DNA of 64,000 nucleotides, from positions 299,701-363,700 of the forward strand of contig SSNU01000265.1 in the NCBI GenBank assembly GCA_012064415.1, written 5' to 3'. The stretch's first letter is position 1. The number at the start of each line of letters is the position of its first letter. The notes beneath the pieces were generated by a model. That model was not told where the DNA came from. It did no database searches and was given only the letters and a program-made list of their open reading frames with translations. Made by a program: the position numbers and the translations under genes. Of this stretch, positions 54,803 through 64,000 are shown in pieces. The DNA comes from Gyrodactylus bullatarudis. Its lineage: Eukaryota; Platyhelminthes; Monogenea; Gyrodactylidea; Gyrodactylidae.

Positions 54803-55717
54803 TCTATTGAAAATATGAAAATTTGGGTTCTCCTATTGGTTGAAAAACAATTAACAAATTAGATTCTTAAAACTTTGGTAGCCGAGGGCTTCAAAATCAT
54901 GGTGAAGGAAGAAAAATAAGCCCAGATAAGATAAGGCAAAAAAGACATACCTGACAAAATAGGCAAGTTTATCTTCTAGTAGAAGTTTGTTAGAGAATTT
55001 TTCGTTTTTCAAGGTTTCTGATGATTCTGAATCTCCACACAAAAAAGGCAAAAAAAGGCATTTGGTTGCCCTAAACAGAACTGATTGAAAATTTCCTCGT
55101 CCCCAAATCAATTTTTCTCGTCTCCAAAACTTTTAATATTGGATCTCATTTATTTATCTTACATTTGATTCCTTATTTTTATGTTTTTGTCTTCAATTCC
55201 GTTGAAAAATTAATAGCTTCTTCATTTCAGCATATGCAAAGGCTATTTCCAGAACAACTCTGGATGGGCAGGATGAAGGCTTTACTCCTATCAGAATAAT
55301 TATTCTTTCCAAAACTTTTCTTTCAGAATGGTTTAATAAATAAATTCAGTTGGTAATTGAAGTTTTGTTTGAGCTAAGCATAACTTACTTCTGTCACAGA
55401 AATGTGATTCACTGGAGTGAATTTCCAAAGAAAATTAGCTTTTTCATTACTCCTCCTTTTCATATTCAATGTGTCCTTAACGTAAGCTATGTTGACAGAT
55501 TAGAAAAATTGCATATTGATTTTTTTTCAATTTAGTGATTTTTGCGTTCATTGTCATGAAAAATCTCTTTGATATCCTGAAGCCGATGACATTCACAGAA
55601 TTTGTTATCGATAGGACCTCAAAAAATTACTATTTGGTCTATTTTTACTCTAGAGAAAGGAATGACTGAATTTCGATGATCTGAGGAAAAATCTGCTCAT
55701 TTAATCCTAATTTAAAG
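54803..55717. other. No gene recognised
   Basis: Upstream of the hAT frame one would expect the BED finger, but no C2HC/C2H2 pattern was found. An 86-codon minus frame (54851-55111) and a 61-codon plus frame (55350-55535) show no recognisable motif. Confidence 0.4.
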
Positions 55718-56059
55718 ATGACTAGCCCTATTACACATTTCCTCGTGTTAAAAATCATTCCAAGGAATTTTAAATTTCAACAAAAAAGGATTTTAATTGA
55801 AACCAAAGAGCAAGTAGTTGAAACTACGTCTCATTATAATCAACTCCAATTTTCTGCCCCAAAAACAATTATGATTGAGAATGAAAGTGCAAATACAGAA
55901 AAGTCAACGGTAGTTGATAATCGAATTAGTTCTCAACCTATAATTAGCAGTATCGGAAATGTGAAAAAGACTGCACCTGCAAATGGTAAAAGAGGTAGAA
56001 AACGTAAAAGTCTGAGTGGGCAACCAACATTGGACAGATACGTAAAAAGAAAGCAATGA
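55718..56059 (+). CDS. Retroelement-linked ORF with PCNA-box-like basic tail
   Basis: A 113-residue frame. The N-terminal part is polar and unrecognised. The C-terminus, GKRGRKRKSLSG followed by QPTLDRYVKRKQ, is a basic stretch plus a Q-x-x-L-x-x-Y motif, the core of a PCNA-interacting (PIP) box. A homologous tail ([18 protein letters not shown]) ends the fragment at 27.0 kb, where Q..I..F is kept. Both are followed about 110-135 bp later by the same structured 3' end. The frame may be the end of a longer protein whose upstream part has decayed. Which element it belongs to is not known. Confidence 0.45.
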   Translation: MTSPITHFLVLKIIPRNFKFQQKRILIETKEQVVETTSHYNQLQFSAPKTIMIENESANTEKSTVVDNRISSQPIISSIGNVKKTAPANGKRGRKRKSLSGQPTLDRYVKRKQ

Positions 56060-56164
56060 TCATGGATACAAGCCATCAACCCTGGCCCCCCTTTCCTTCA
56101 ATACTTCAAATTGAAAGAACCAATCAGAGGATTCCGATTTTTCAAACATTTTGCTATATATATC

Positions 56165-56252
56165 TAGCCGGTGTAATAGTCTGATGAGAACCGGTGAAAT
56201 ATAAGCTTTATCACTAAATATTCACTCGTCTTCTAAATCCTCTTAATGAACA
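56165..56252 (+). ncRNA. Structured retroelement 3' end with hammerhead-like boxes
   Basis: CCGGU (56168-56172) pairs with ACCGG (56190-56194). The loop holds GUAAUAGU and CUGAUGAG, and GAAA follows immediately (56196-56199). The tail AAGCTTTATCACTAAATATT ends near AATCCTCTTAATGAA. The same motif recurs at 21277-21251 (minus), in the inverted repeats at 21.6 and 22.8 kb with CCAGG/CCUGG in place of CCGGU/ACCGG, and degraded at 27.2 kb. Confidence 0.5.
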
Positions 56253-57717
56253 GTTCATTAGAATCAAAAAAAGGATTTATTTTGTAAATTATGAACTATA
56301 ATAGTTGAATGATCTGTAAAAAAATCTGAAATCTTGATGACACAAGATTTGAATACTACAAAATTTTGCAAGATTTCACGCTGGAGTACTATATATTGTT
56401 CAAAATCTCTTAAAAGTACAATTTTTACTTATTTTTCAGTTTAAGAGATACTTATTTTTATTTTATTTGGTACTATTTGTTGAGGCCCTTGTTATCAATG
56501 ACCATGACAAGGATTTAAAATTTTCACATTTTCGAACCGTCATTTCCGATAAAGCAATCAATTCTAATCACTAATTAATTCTAATCCTGAATATATGAAT
56601 TTCTAGCATAAGAAATTTGTTGATGGTACTCGGGCCGTGGCAACTCATGGAGCATATATTTAAATTTTTAAAAACAAAATTTGAGTTCAGAAAGTAAATG
56701 AAGTCGTTCGAAGTTGTAACCTTTCCCGAGAATTGGTAGAAATTTTAAAGAGCTATGTTAAATTGTTGACTACAATGATATCAAATACTCTGAATGAATC
56801 CTTTCTTAAGCTGAGAGACTGAGAATTAGCACTAAATTCTGCTGGTAAAAAGAATTGCATCAAAACGAAACTGGACAACAATGTAATTAATAAACTCTTC
56901 ATGAGAAATGAATTCAGTCTATTTTTTAGCAACGAAAAGATTGTTCTTTTTCTGGAAACAACTCAACAACTGTAGATAAACTCTTATTACTCGAATAAAA
57001 AACCTATCATAAAATCAGGTATGGCATAGATTATCTGTATGATGGAAAAGTTCAGACATCTATTTTGAGGATTGACGAGAAAAAACGCCTAATTTCACCT
57101 AGAAATTGTTCGTATTTCTCAAACTACGTAGTTTCAGAATTTCTATTCATTAATCCATTTACAGTTGAGATTAGCGGAGAAAAAAAGGAAACGATAATTT
57201 CGTAGAAGATTAAACGATACAGAGATAGCTTAAAATTTTTTTTTCCCCTGATAAAATATCGATCTAATCTATGTCTGATCTTTATTCGGCCTAAAACTAC
57301 TTTGGCATTTAATAAAGTATTTGTAAAAGCTGACTTGGAGTGAAGCCAAGAGTGAATGCAAGATAAAGATGTGTATTCTTCATAAATTTTCCTTGAGTTG
57401 AGAAATACAAATGTATTTTATTGAAGAGAAAGTTTATCAACTTTTTTTAAGTTCATGTAAAGAGAAATAATTTTTTAAAATCTGATTATGTTACTAATAA
57501 GTATCTTAAATATAAAAAATAAATAATATAAGTGAATAATGCGGTCGAGATGAAACATTCAAAGTTAGCTATTGCTTGATTAATATAATTGATTCATCAT
57601 AGAACTTATTGTGAATAATAATAATAATCAAATTCCTCATCAGATGATATAAATGTGTATGTTTTTTCTATTATAAATGAGATTTCAATAGAATAAGTTT
57701 TAGTGAAAACGACAAAT
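56253..57717. other. No gene recognised
   Basis: AT-rich, no exon or repeat that I could support. Confidence 0.4.
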
Positions 57718-57815
57718 TTAAATTTCACCACCTTTTATTTTGGAAAATCTTCGTAGAATAACTCTGAGACATCTTTTTGGCATCGTTTTAAATTTACAAC
57801 TTGTTGATTTCTGTT
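57700..57815 (-). pseudogene. Tc1 transposase C-terminal and terminal-repeat remnant
   Basis: The minus strand reads KTMPKRCLRVILRRFSKI, the Tc1 C-terminus ([10 protein letters not shown]... in the intact copy at 28.8 kb). The following sequence with AACGACAAATTTAA resembles the inner part of the Tc1 terminal repeat. The rest of the element is gone. Confidence 0.6.
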
Positions 57816-57939
57816 CTTGAAACCAATTCGTGACTTTTGAGAAATATTCTTCTATAAATATTAAAGCTTTTTGATATGGAGATAATATCTCCGAGATATA
57901 AGTAAATATTTTTCTATCTTGGGAAGAAAAGCCGACCAT

Positions 57940-59669
57940 CTTTGATCAGAGGACTTCTCGACACCCAGTGTAGAAAAATTCTCTGACAAACTTTTTCAGT
58001 TTTACAAATGAAAATTTTGACTAAACAGAAAAAACATTCTTTCCTTGAAAAATTATAAACGAAATTTCACTCCCTAAAAACCAAGACAGGTATTTAAATA
58101 TAGGAAAATTACCCCTTGGTATCAAACATCATAGTTTAACAAATTGGCATTCTCAACAGAAGGACAACCCTTCTTTTGTGTATTTTTCTCAATCCAAAAA
58201 GACATTTAAAAGCTGATGCATCAATCAAATTTTATGCATTTCATAGGACTGGTCATCATTCACTTTCAGAAAAATTTTGTTCGTCTAATAGAAAAGCAAA
58301 GGTTGTCTAGTATCTATCGAGTTTCTTTTGACCTTGATAAAATATGCGTGAAAAACGACGCAAGCAATTTGTTCATCTGAATTTTGTGCTTAACTTCTTG
58401 TCACGAATAATGAATTGTTATTCCAACTTATCGATTTATTGGACTCTTTGAATAAGCTCAAATTCGATTCAATTTTGTATATTAGATACTATGGTTACAT
58501 GTGGGTAAAATAATTGACTCAATAATTTCCCTTTTCTCTTCAACTACCTAGACTTATTATTAATAGTTTTGTTGCAAATTTTCACTAAATCATTCTCTTT
58601 TAGTGATGTGTGGCCTAGACGAATATAAAATTATGACTAGGCTAGTAATTTCTGAGAAAAATTTGGATTTATTGAAAATTGCACAAAATTTGTGCGTTTG
58701 TCTGATCGAATGAACAAGATTGAGATATTTTGTTAAACGAATATTATGTTGTAATAATAGACCATAGAAATCTATGAATAATATCATACATCTGAATATA
58801 CAGCAAATATATACGCATATATTTTAGTACAGTAGCATTTACTTTATACAAGATCCATACATATTCTTCTCCATTGACTAAATGTATACACATATAAATA
58901 TGTGTGTGTCTAATAGATTGGTCTATATATTTTTTCTAATTATGATTTTTCTGTGTAATACAAAGTAGATTATTTATAAGTTACTAAACACACAAACAAA
59001 CATTGATCTAGTCAATAATTTATACAGACGCACATACATACACAGTGTTTGTTACACATACAAAAACGTTATTCCGTTTAGTATACATATATATGGAGGT
59101 GTAAATGAGTTTCAGGGAAAGATATACACTTGGTCATATTATTATCAGTATAAAAAGAGAGGTGGATAGAGAGGTTTTGTGTTGTGATTGCTTTTCTTCA
59201 GTTTTTAGGAGGAGTGATGTGAAAATTTGTACAAAGTAAGGGGGAGGAAGACAGAAAAATGGAGATAGATGGTAGAGGGGGAGGCGTATTCATCAAGATT
59301 ACTCAGAATAGAAATGAGGAATATAAATATAAAAATTCTTTGTGTACATGTTGTAAAAGGAGATCTGATTCTTTTGATTATTTGATGAGGCGACAAGTGT
59401 GTATGAAAGCTGATCCAATATAAAAAAATGTTCAAATATTGTTGTATAGCAATGATTGGTGATAATATAGAAAAAGACTGATTATTAATCATGGGGGCTG
59501 AGGTACAGTGGACTTTTTCACTCAAGGATGTACATATTTATTATTAATATATATAGAAATAATAGTAAGTATGAACCGGTTGACAAATTTCAATGATTTT
59601 GAGTTTTATGAAGGGCATGTTATGGGTATGGGAAAGGAGAGGGGACAAGGGGAAATGCACTATACAAAT
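57940..59669. other. Downstream region of the 60-kb minus-strand gene; AC/TA microsatellites
   Basis: About 58800-59100 is rich in ATAC/TATG/TGTG simple sequence. The 106-codon minus frame 59205-59525 overlaps the likely 3'UTR and has no motif. AATAAA on the minus strand near 59535 could end the transcript of the upstream gene. Confidence 0.45.
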
Positions 59670-62600
59670 CTAGACAACGTTTCTACGATAATTGGGATAT
59701 TGATACGAGTTATTGGGAAAGCCTCTCTTTATGAAGGAAGTTTGTCCACCACCAGGCTGGAAGGTTGTGGAAGAGTTCCGGACCATTAGACTTCCAGGAT
59801 TTCCGCCAACGATTCCATTAGTTGAATTGGGATGATGATTCTGATTGTTAATGTTGGCTGAGACTAACGGAGAAATGGAGGAAAGACATCGGTTTCTCGA
59901 TAAACTCGAACTAACATTATGATGGGGAGATTCCATCTTTTTCAAATTACCGGGATTGCGATTCTGAGTTTTTAGGACTGAAGATGAATTGTTTGTGAGA
60001 CTACTGGCGGGAGAGATGTGAACTTGATTGAAGCCAAAGGTTTTATTGTAAAGAGTATCACGTTTTGCCATTTGTAGGCTATAGAGACGACTGAATAGTT
60101 TGAGTTTACTCCTGCGTACTCCTTCATTGGTGTCAGGACTTTTGAGAGATTTCCTGAGAGGATACAGATAGAGGAAATGGTGGAGAAGAGTTAAACTTTC
60201 CGGACTGGATATGTTGAGAGTTGGAAGAAGAGAAGTAGAATCCTAGAAAATTAATGGAAAGAAATGATTATTTTAGATTATTATTTTTATCTATTGATTG
60301 TAAATGCCAAACATTTTATATAAATATCAATTGGCTCAGGTCTAAATTGATCCAGGCAATATATAGTTGGTCTCAGTTTATTTACAGTTTGATAATATTC
60401 TTGATCATATAACTAGTCTTGTTAATCTAGATGTAATGACAAGAATATGGTCCCCTCAGTCCTTTTCAATACATTTTCCTATCTACTTTCAAGCGACCGC
60501 ACAAGTAATTTTTAAAATATTTTAATAAATAAGATAAATTTAGTAAATCTTTGTGAAATACCTTTTAATCCTATTTTTTCCGGGAAATTGATAAACAAGC
60601 TATTTAATGATGTGTAACTTTTAGTTATAGTTTCTTTATTTCTACAGAAATCTTTTTAGGTTTAATATTTTGATCTATGGCCCTGAAAGGGCTAAGACAG
60701 CTTTCTTGTCAAAGAAAACTTTACTATAGTAATAAAAAAGTTAGCTAACACCAATACTAGCTGCAACTAATATATTTCAGACTGAGCCCAAATAATAACT
60801 GCAATAAAGATGAAAAATTGTCATTATTTACAAAATAAGACGAGAAAGATCAATAATAAATGATCATGACACAGGTTGATGATATATAATGCAGGATATA
60901 AACTAGAGATTTTAGTTGGAAAAAAGATCAAAATTTATTCAATTCAAAAAGGGCCGAGAGAAAAAAAGGTGGCCATGAAATTTTTAAAGAATTATTATTA
61001 TCCATCGAAAATCCAAATGAGATTTGTTTTTATTTGAGAAAAAAAGCACATTCAAATATCAGGTTGTGCGATAAGTAATGGGACTCCAACTTGAACAAAA
61101 ATTTTATCCTCCAAAATTAATATGAATGCGAACAAATTTGGTACCATTAGAAAGATAATTAATCACTTTACTCGTTTTAACTTATTAAATATTTCTAGAA
61201 TTGAAAAACATCAATATTTTTGAGTATTTTAATTAGAAAGGTTTTACGGCAGATTGCCAGATAGGCGTATTACTTGGGAACTGGGCCATCAGAGAGTACT
61301 TTCGAATGCATAAATCCTTTTTTAAAGATTCAATTAAGGGTTCTAGAGCATTCAGGTTTCATTTCGTCTTGGATAAAAATATCCGAGATTCTGTAGGCTC
61401 ATTCCTCTTCAGGACAACACGAAACCCCATTTCAAAAAAGAGATTAAAACTTTTTTCAGGAGGAGCACTTTGATTTCATAGGTCATTTCCCTAATAGTCT
61501 TTATCTTGCTCCATATGATAATCCCCGATTCAAATCTCTAGAACCTCTTCTTAAGGTCAAAAATTCCAAATCAAAAGATGTGGTAGAAAATGGATTTAAT
61601 CCTCTTTCTCAACTCTAAATTTGATGAATTCAATGCTTATGGGATTATAAAACTAAAAATTCTTTAGGAGACATGTCTTTATTCATAAGGAAACTATTTT
61701 CACTGATATCCAATTGATCTTTCTCAAGTTTTTTTTTCGATAAAATCAGTTTTTGTAATCAGTCCCATTACTTATCGCACAACCTAATATCATCCAATTG
61801 TGAATGGATGAAAAAATGGATGCCAATCGATAAAAGTAATAAAAAAGTATTGATTATGAGAGAGAAGAAGATTTGAACTAGAATAAAGATGAAAATTGCT
61901 AACTGTTCTATAAAGAGAAGGAAGAGATCATCTTACAAGAAAGCAGTTCAGCTATAGTAGCAGCAAGTAGTTTTTTTCTAAACTGGGAATTTTTTAATCA
62001 ACAAAAGAGAAAATAATTGTCTATTAATCCAATATAAAGCTGTAGTTGACATGAACTCAAGATTTTTCTTCGGATAGTCATAAAAATAGTAATTTTTAAA
62101 ATTTCACCATGAAATGAGCTCATGAGTAGTTGAAATATAAATTTTTTTTTAAATGCAATCTGGTAAAACTTATAATAGGATTGAAAAAACTTCGTGTCCC
62201 TGATTACCTGGAGAGAAATATTGAATTTTTTTGTAAAAAATAGTAAATTCTCATCTTCGTGTCAACTAGCTTTATATTGTAATGTAAATCAAGGTTAGTA
62301 GATATCTTTATTAATATTACTCATATTTGAAAAAGATTTGTGTAGCACGAGTTATTCTTGTGAAATCTGAATGATAATTTTAATATTTGTACATTTGGTT
62401 TGATCGACTGCCAGAGAAAAATGAATGCAAAGGTTTGCGTTCTACATTTTTTGAGAGTAAATGTATTGTTTACAGCAATCAATAGATATTACTATAACGA
62501 CTCAAGGGTTCATGTGAAATTCATTTTTTCGAATGGATCAAAAGACTCTTTTGAAAAGAATGAAAAAGGTAAGGGCTGTGATCATAGTTTTACAAATTTT

Positions 62601-63221
62601 AAATGGAGCAAATTCAGAGAGCAACTCACGACAAGATGTGATCACAATGAAGGGTTTTTAATTTCCTCAATGATGGAAAAATCTTTTATCAAGAGTAATT
62701 CTACAATTACTACAAATAATCATACGCATTTAATTATGAGTAAAAATTACTGTATGAATTTACTACGGCAATAGAGAAAAAATTCATTAACTTTTAACAA
62801 AGAAAGTAGTAAGACTTTGCGTAATGTGAATAGAAATGCTTAGGTTGTATTGTTTAGCATAAAAAAACGGTAAGAGATATTCATAGAATTACATATAAAG
62901 TACACAAAGTTAACTATTGATTTGTAAAAAGAGAGAGAAGACGAAAAATACAGAATACAATAAATAGAAAGAGAAGCAGAGGCTATAAGAAAAATAAATT
63001 ATTTTACAAAAACTCACATTTTTATGGGCAAACAAGGAGAGATTTCGACTCGGATTCTGATTACCATTCTGGTTCTGATGGATAGATTGATATCCGTTTA
63101 GGAAGGAATAGTCAGTTTCTTCATCCGAGGATGACTGGAAACAATCCATTTTGGAATAGTCCTCAATCCTTGAGGAATAGGACATGACATCACTCACTGG
63201 CTTTGAGTACATGTTATCATT
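59670..63221 (-). CDS. Unrecognised gene, last two coding exons
   Basis: Exons 63221-63018 and 60242-59670 (stop) join in phase 0 through a 2.8-kb GT-AG intron, giving 258 residues of a C-terminus. The first exon contains DCFQSSSDEETDYSFLNGY, an acidic Ser-rich patch that could be phosphorylated, then Asn/Gln-rich sequence. The second begins DSTSLLPTLNISSPESLTLL, followed by a short Leu-rich helix (LHHFLYLYPLRKSLKS), a basic stretch, and a Ser/Asn/Pro-rich low-complexity end. The acceptor at 63222 (CTCTTTCCAG) shows that more exons lie further upstream, probably beyond the window. I do not recognise the family. Confidence 0.65.
61061..61785 (-). mobile_element. Mariner-type MITE, longer copy
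   Basis: Inverted termini AGGTTGTGCGATAAGTAATG and its complement. The sequence is the reverse complement of 19575-20058, with about 240 bp more near one end (about 61515-61755). No transposase frame. It sits in the intron of the minus-strand gene. Confidence 0.85.
62035..62276. repeat. Foldback MITE family A, short complete copy
   Basis: AAAGCTGTAGTTGACATGAA at the left and CATCTTCGTGTCAACTAGCT, followed by TTA, at the right are inverted ends in TA context. The interior is short and diverged. Confidence 0.75.
62400..62774 (+). CDS. Uncertain 124-residue ORF inside an intron
   Basis: An open plus frame antisense to the host intron, with two CDH repeats (KGCDHSFTNFKW and TRCDHNEGFLI) but no recognised domain. 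Its length is within what chance can give in this much DNA, and no homologous copy exists in the window. Could be a transposon remnant. Confidence 0.2.
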   Translation: MIDCQRKMNAKVCVLHFLRVNVLFTAINRYYYNDSRVHVKFIFSNGSKDSFEKNEKGKGCDHSFTNFKWSKFREQLTTRCDHNEGFLISSMMEKSFIKSNSTITTNNHTHLIMSKNYCMNLLRQ

Positions 63222-63676
63222 CTGGAAAGAGAAATTAAGAACTAATTCGTGGGAAGGTTATTGGTTTAAATAAAAATTTAAAAAGTAATAACCTCGTATG
63301 AATGATAATTGTTTATTGTATATGAATGGTCATAATAAACAAAGGTCGCTTTTGTACAAGAAATTGTCATTCTTCAGAGAATGAAAAGTGCAATTTTCTC
63401 GATTTAGTAGAGAGAGGTAGGGGTTGATGAAATACATGTACTATTATTTTTGGGTGGTTTTCATGAATAAATAAAGATCAACATTTAAAACAATGATGAT
63501 TTTTAATTAGATTGTGGATGAGAAAACAAAAATTTAATTTCTAGAGAATCCCCGCATGCTAAGAAGAGGTGCCAATTCTTTATGAATACGTTAAAAGGAT
63601 GATATATTTTTGTTATGCCCATGCTCTTCGGATGAAAATTGTTTTATTCTATAAAATTCTCCTCTCATAGATATTT
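63222..63676. other. Intron or upstream sequence of the minus-strand gene
   Basis: No further exon of the minus-strand gene was recognised. AT-rich. Confidence 0.4.
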
Positions 63677-64000
63677 GATTGCATCAAATGTTATGAGATT
63701 CCAACTTTGATCAAAAATTACATAATCAAAAATTCGCTTTAGAATAACAAATTATACATCAAAATCAAGAAAATTTATTTCTCTTTTTCTTTAAATAAAT
63801 CTACTTATTCATAATTCACGAAACAATGAGTCTTAATGACATTTTCGATATCAAAGATATTCGAAAGTTAATTGCATATGAGTTTCTTCAGAAAACTGGA
63901 CCATCAGAGACTTTCAGGAAACTTGAATCTTGTTTCGGAGATCGAATAAAACGTGCTACTGTATTTCGTTGGTACTCAAACTTCGTAGAAGGAAAGATTT
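63677..64000 (+). mobile_element. Mariner-like element, left end, cut by the window edge
   Basis: GATTGCATCAAATGTTATGA, followed by GATTCCAACT, at 63677 aligns with the terminal repeat of the mariner MITEs (GGTTGTGCGATAAGTAATGG, then GACTCCAACT), with about two thirds of positions equal. It marks a diverged left terminus about 150 bp before the transposase start. Confidence 0.5.
63826..64000 (+). CDS. Mariner transposase N-terminus (partial)
   Basis: Starts at ATG 63826 and stays open to the window edge (58 codons). KDIRKLIAYEFLQKTGPSET, then KLESCFGDRIKRATVFRWYS and NFVEGK are the N-terminal paired helix-turn-helix of mariner transposases (the R.v..YEF..G....EA...I...FG......TV.RWF..F..G pattern). 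The catalytic domain is beyond the window, so integrity cannot be judged. It would bind the terminal inverted repeats. Confidence 0.82.
   Translation, partial: MSLNDIFDIKDIRKLIAYEFLQKTGPSETFRKLESCFGDRIKRATVFRWYSNFVEGKI

Noticed and set aside
59205..59789. Frames of 106 (minus) and 93 (plus) codons
   Set aside because: They lie in or antisense to the 3'UTR and last exon of the minus-strand gene, with simple-sequence composition and no motif.
1..64000. CRISPR arrays, operons, bacterial ribosome binding sites
   Set aside because: No spaced short direct repeats of that kind; genes are intron-split, as in animals.

Overview
The window looks like nuclear DNA of an invertebrate animal. It is visibly AT-rich, its genes are split by GT-AG introns, and most of it is transposon debris. 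The best-recognised gene is a Musashi-type RNA-binding protein. The transposon mix (Tc1, mariner, hAT, Ty3-like gag, Penelope-like GIY-YIG elements, foldback MITEs) would suit an arthropod or another invertebrate. I cannot name the phylum from sequence alone.

Layout. 1-15 kb holds decayed repeats: a Penelope-like GIY-YIG remnant, a Ty3-type gag cut off at the protease active site, two candidate exons beside it, several dispersed repeats and a decayed Tc1. 15.4-37.0 kb is the Musashi-like gene on the plus strand, 11 recognised coding exons giving two RRMs and a long Q/N/S-rich tail. Its largest intron (about 12.7 kb) contains a mariner MITE, a 5'-truncated Penelope-like element flanked by identical inverted repeats, two kinds of foldback element and a complete Tc1 element with an intact transposase. 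39-48 kb is a cluster of four related small genes (A, B, C, D) for cysteine-rich secreted or single-pass membrane proteins of Shisa-like or CX-module-like design. Three of them contain introns of only 27-33 nt, and their exons match in phase. 49.8-57.9 kb is accessory: foldback elements, two copies of an orphan terminal exon, a GIY-YIG element, a partial hAT transposase, and a short ORF with a PCNA-box-like tail followed by a structured 3' end. 59.7-63.2 kb is the 3' part of an unrecognised minus-strand gene with a mariner MITE and a foldback in its intron. A mariner-like transposase runs off the right edge.

How the parts relate. The four cluster genes read as a domain-shuffled tandem family. 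C has all modules: signal peptide, basic S/R/G exon, Gly/Ala-rich hydrophobic stretch plus Cys module, transmembrane exon and PY-rich tail. B is the secreted half, D is the membrane-tail half, and A is a short secreted Cys-module protein. The best candidates for something undescribed are this cluster with its ultra-short introns, and a short structured RNA motif. The motif has hammerhead-like CUGANGA and GAAA boxes and a covarying helix, and recurs at the 3' ends of several retroelement fragments. All translations and splice predictions were done by eye; no database or folding program was used.
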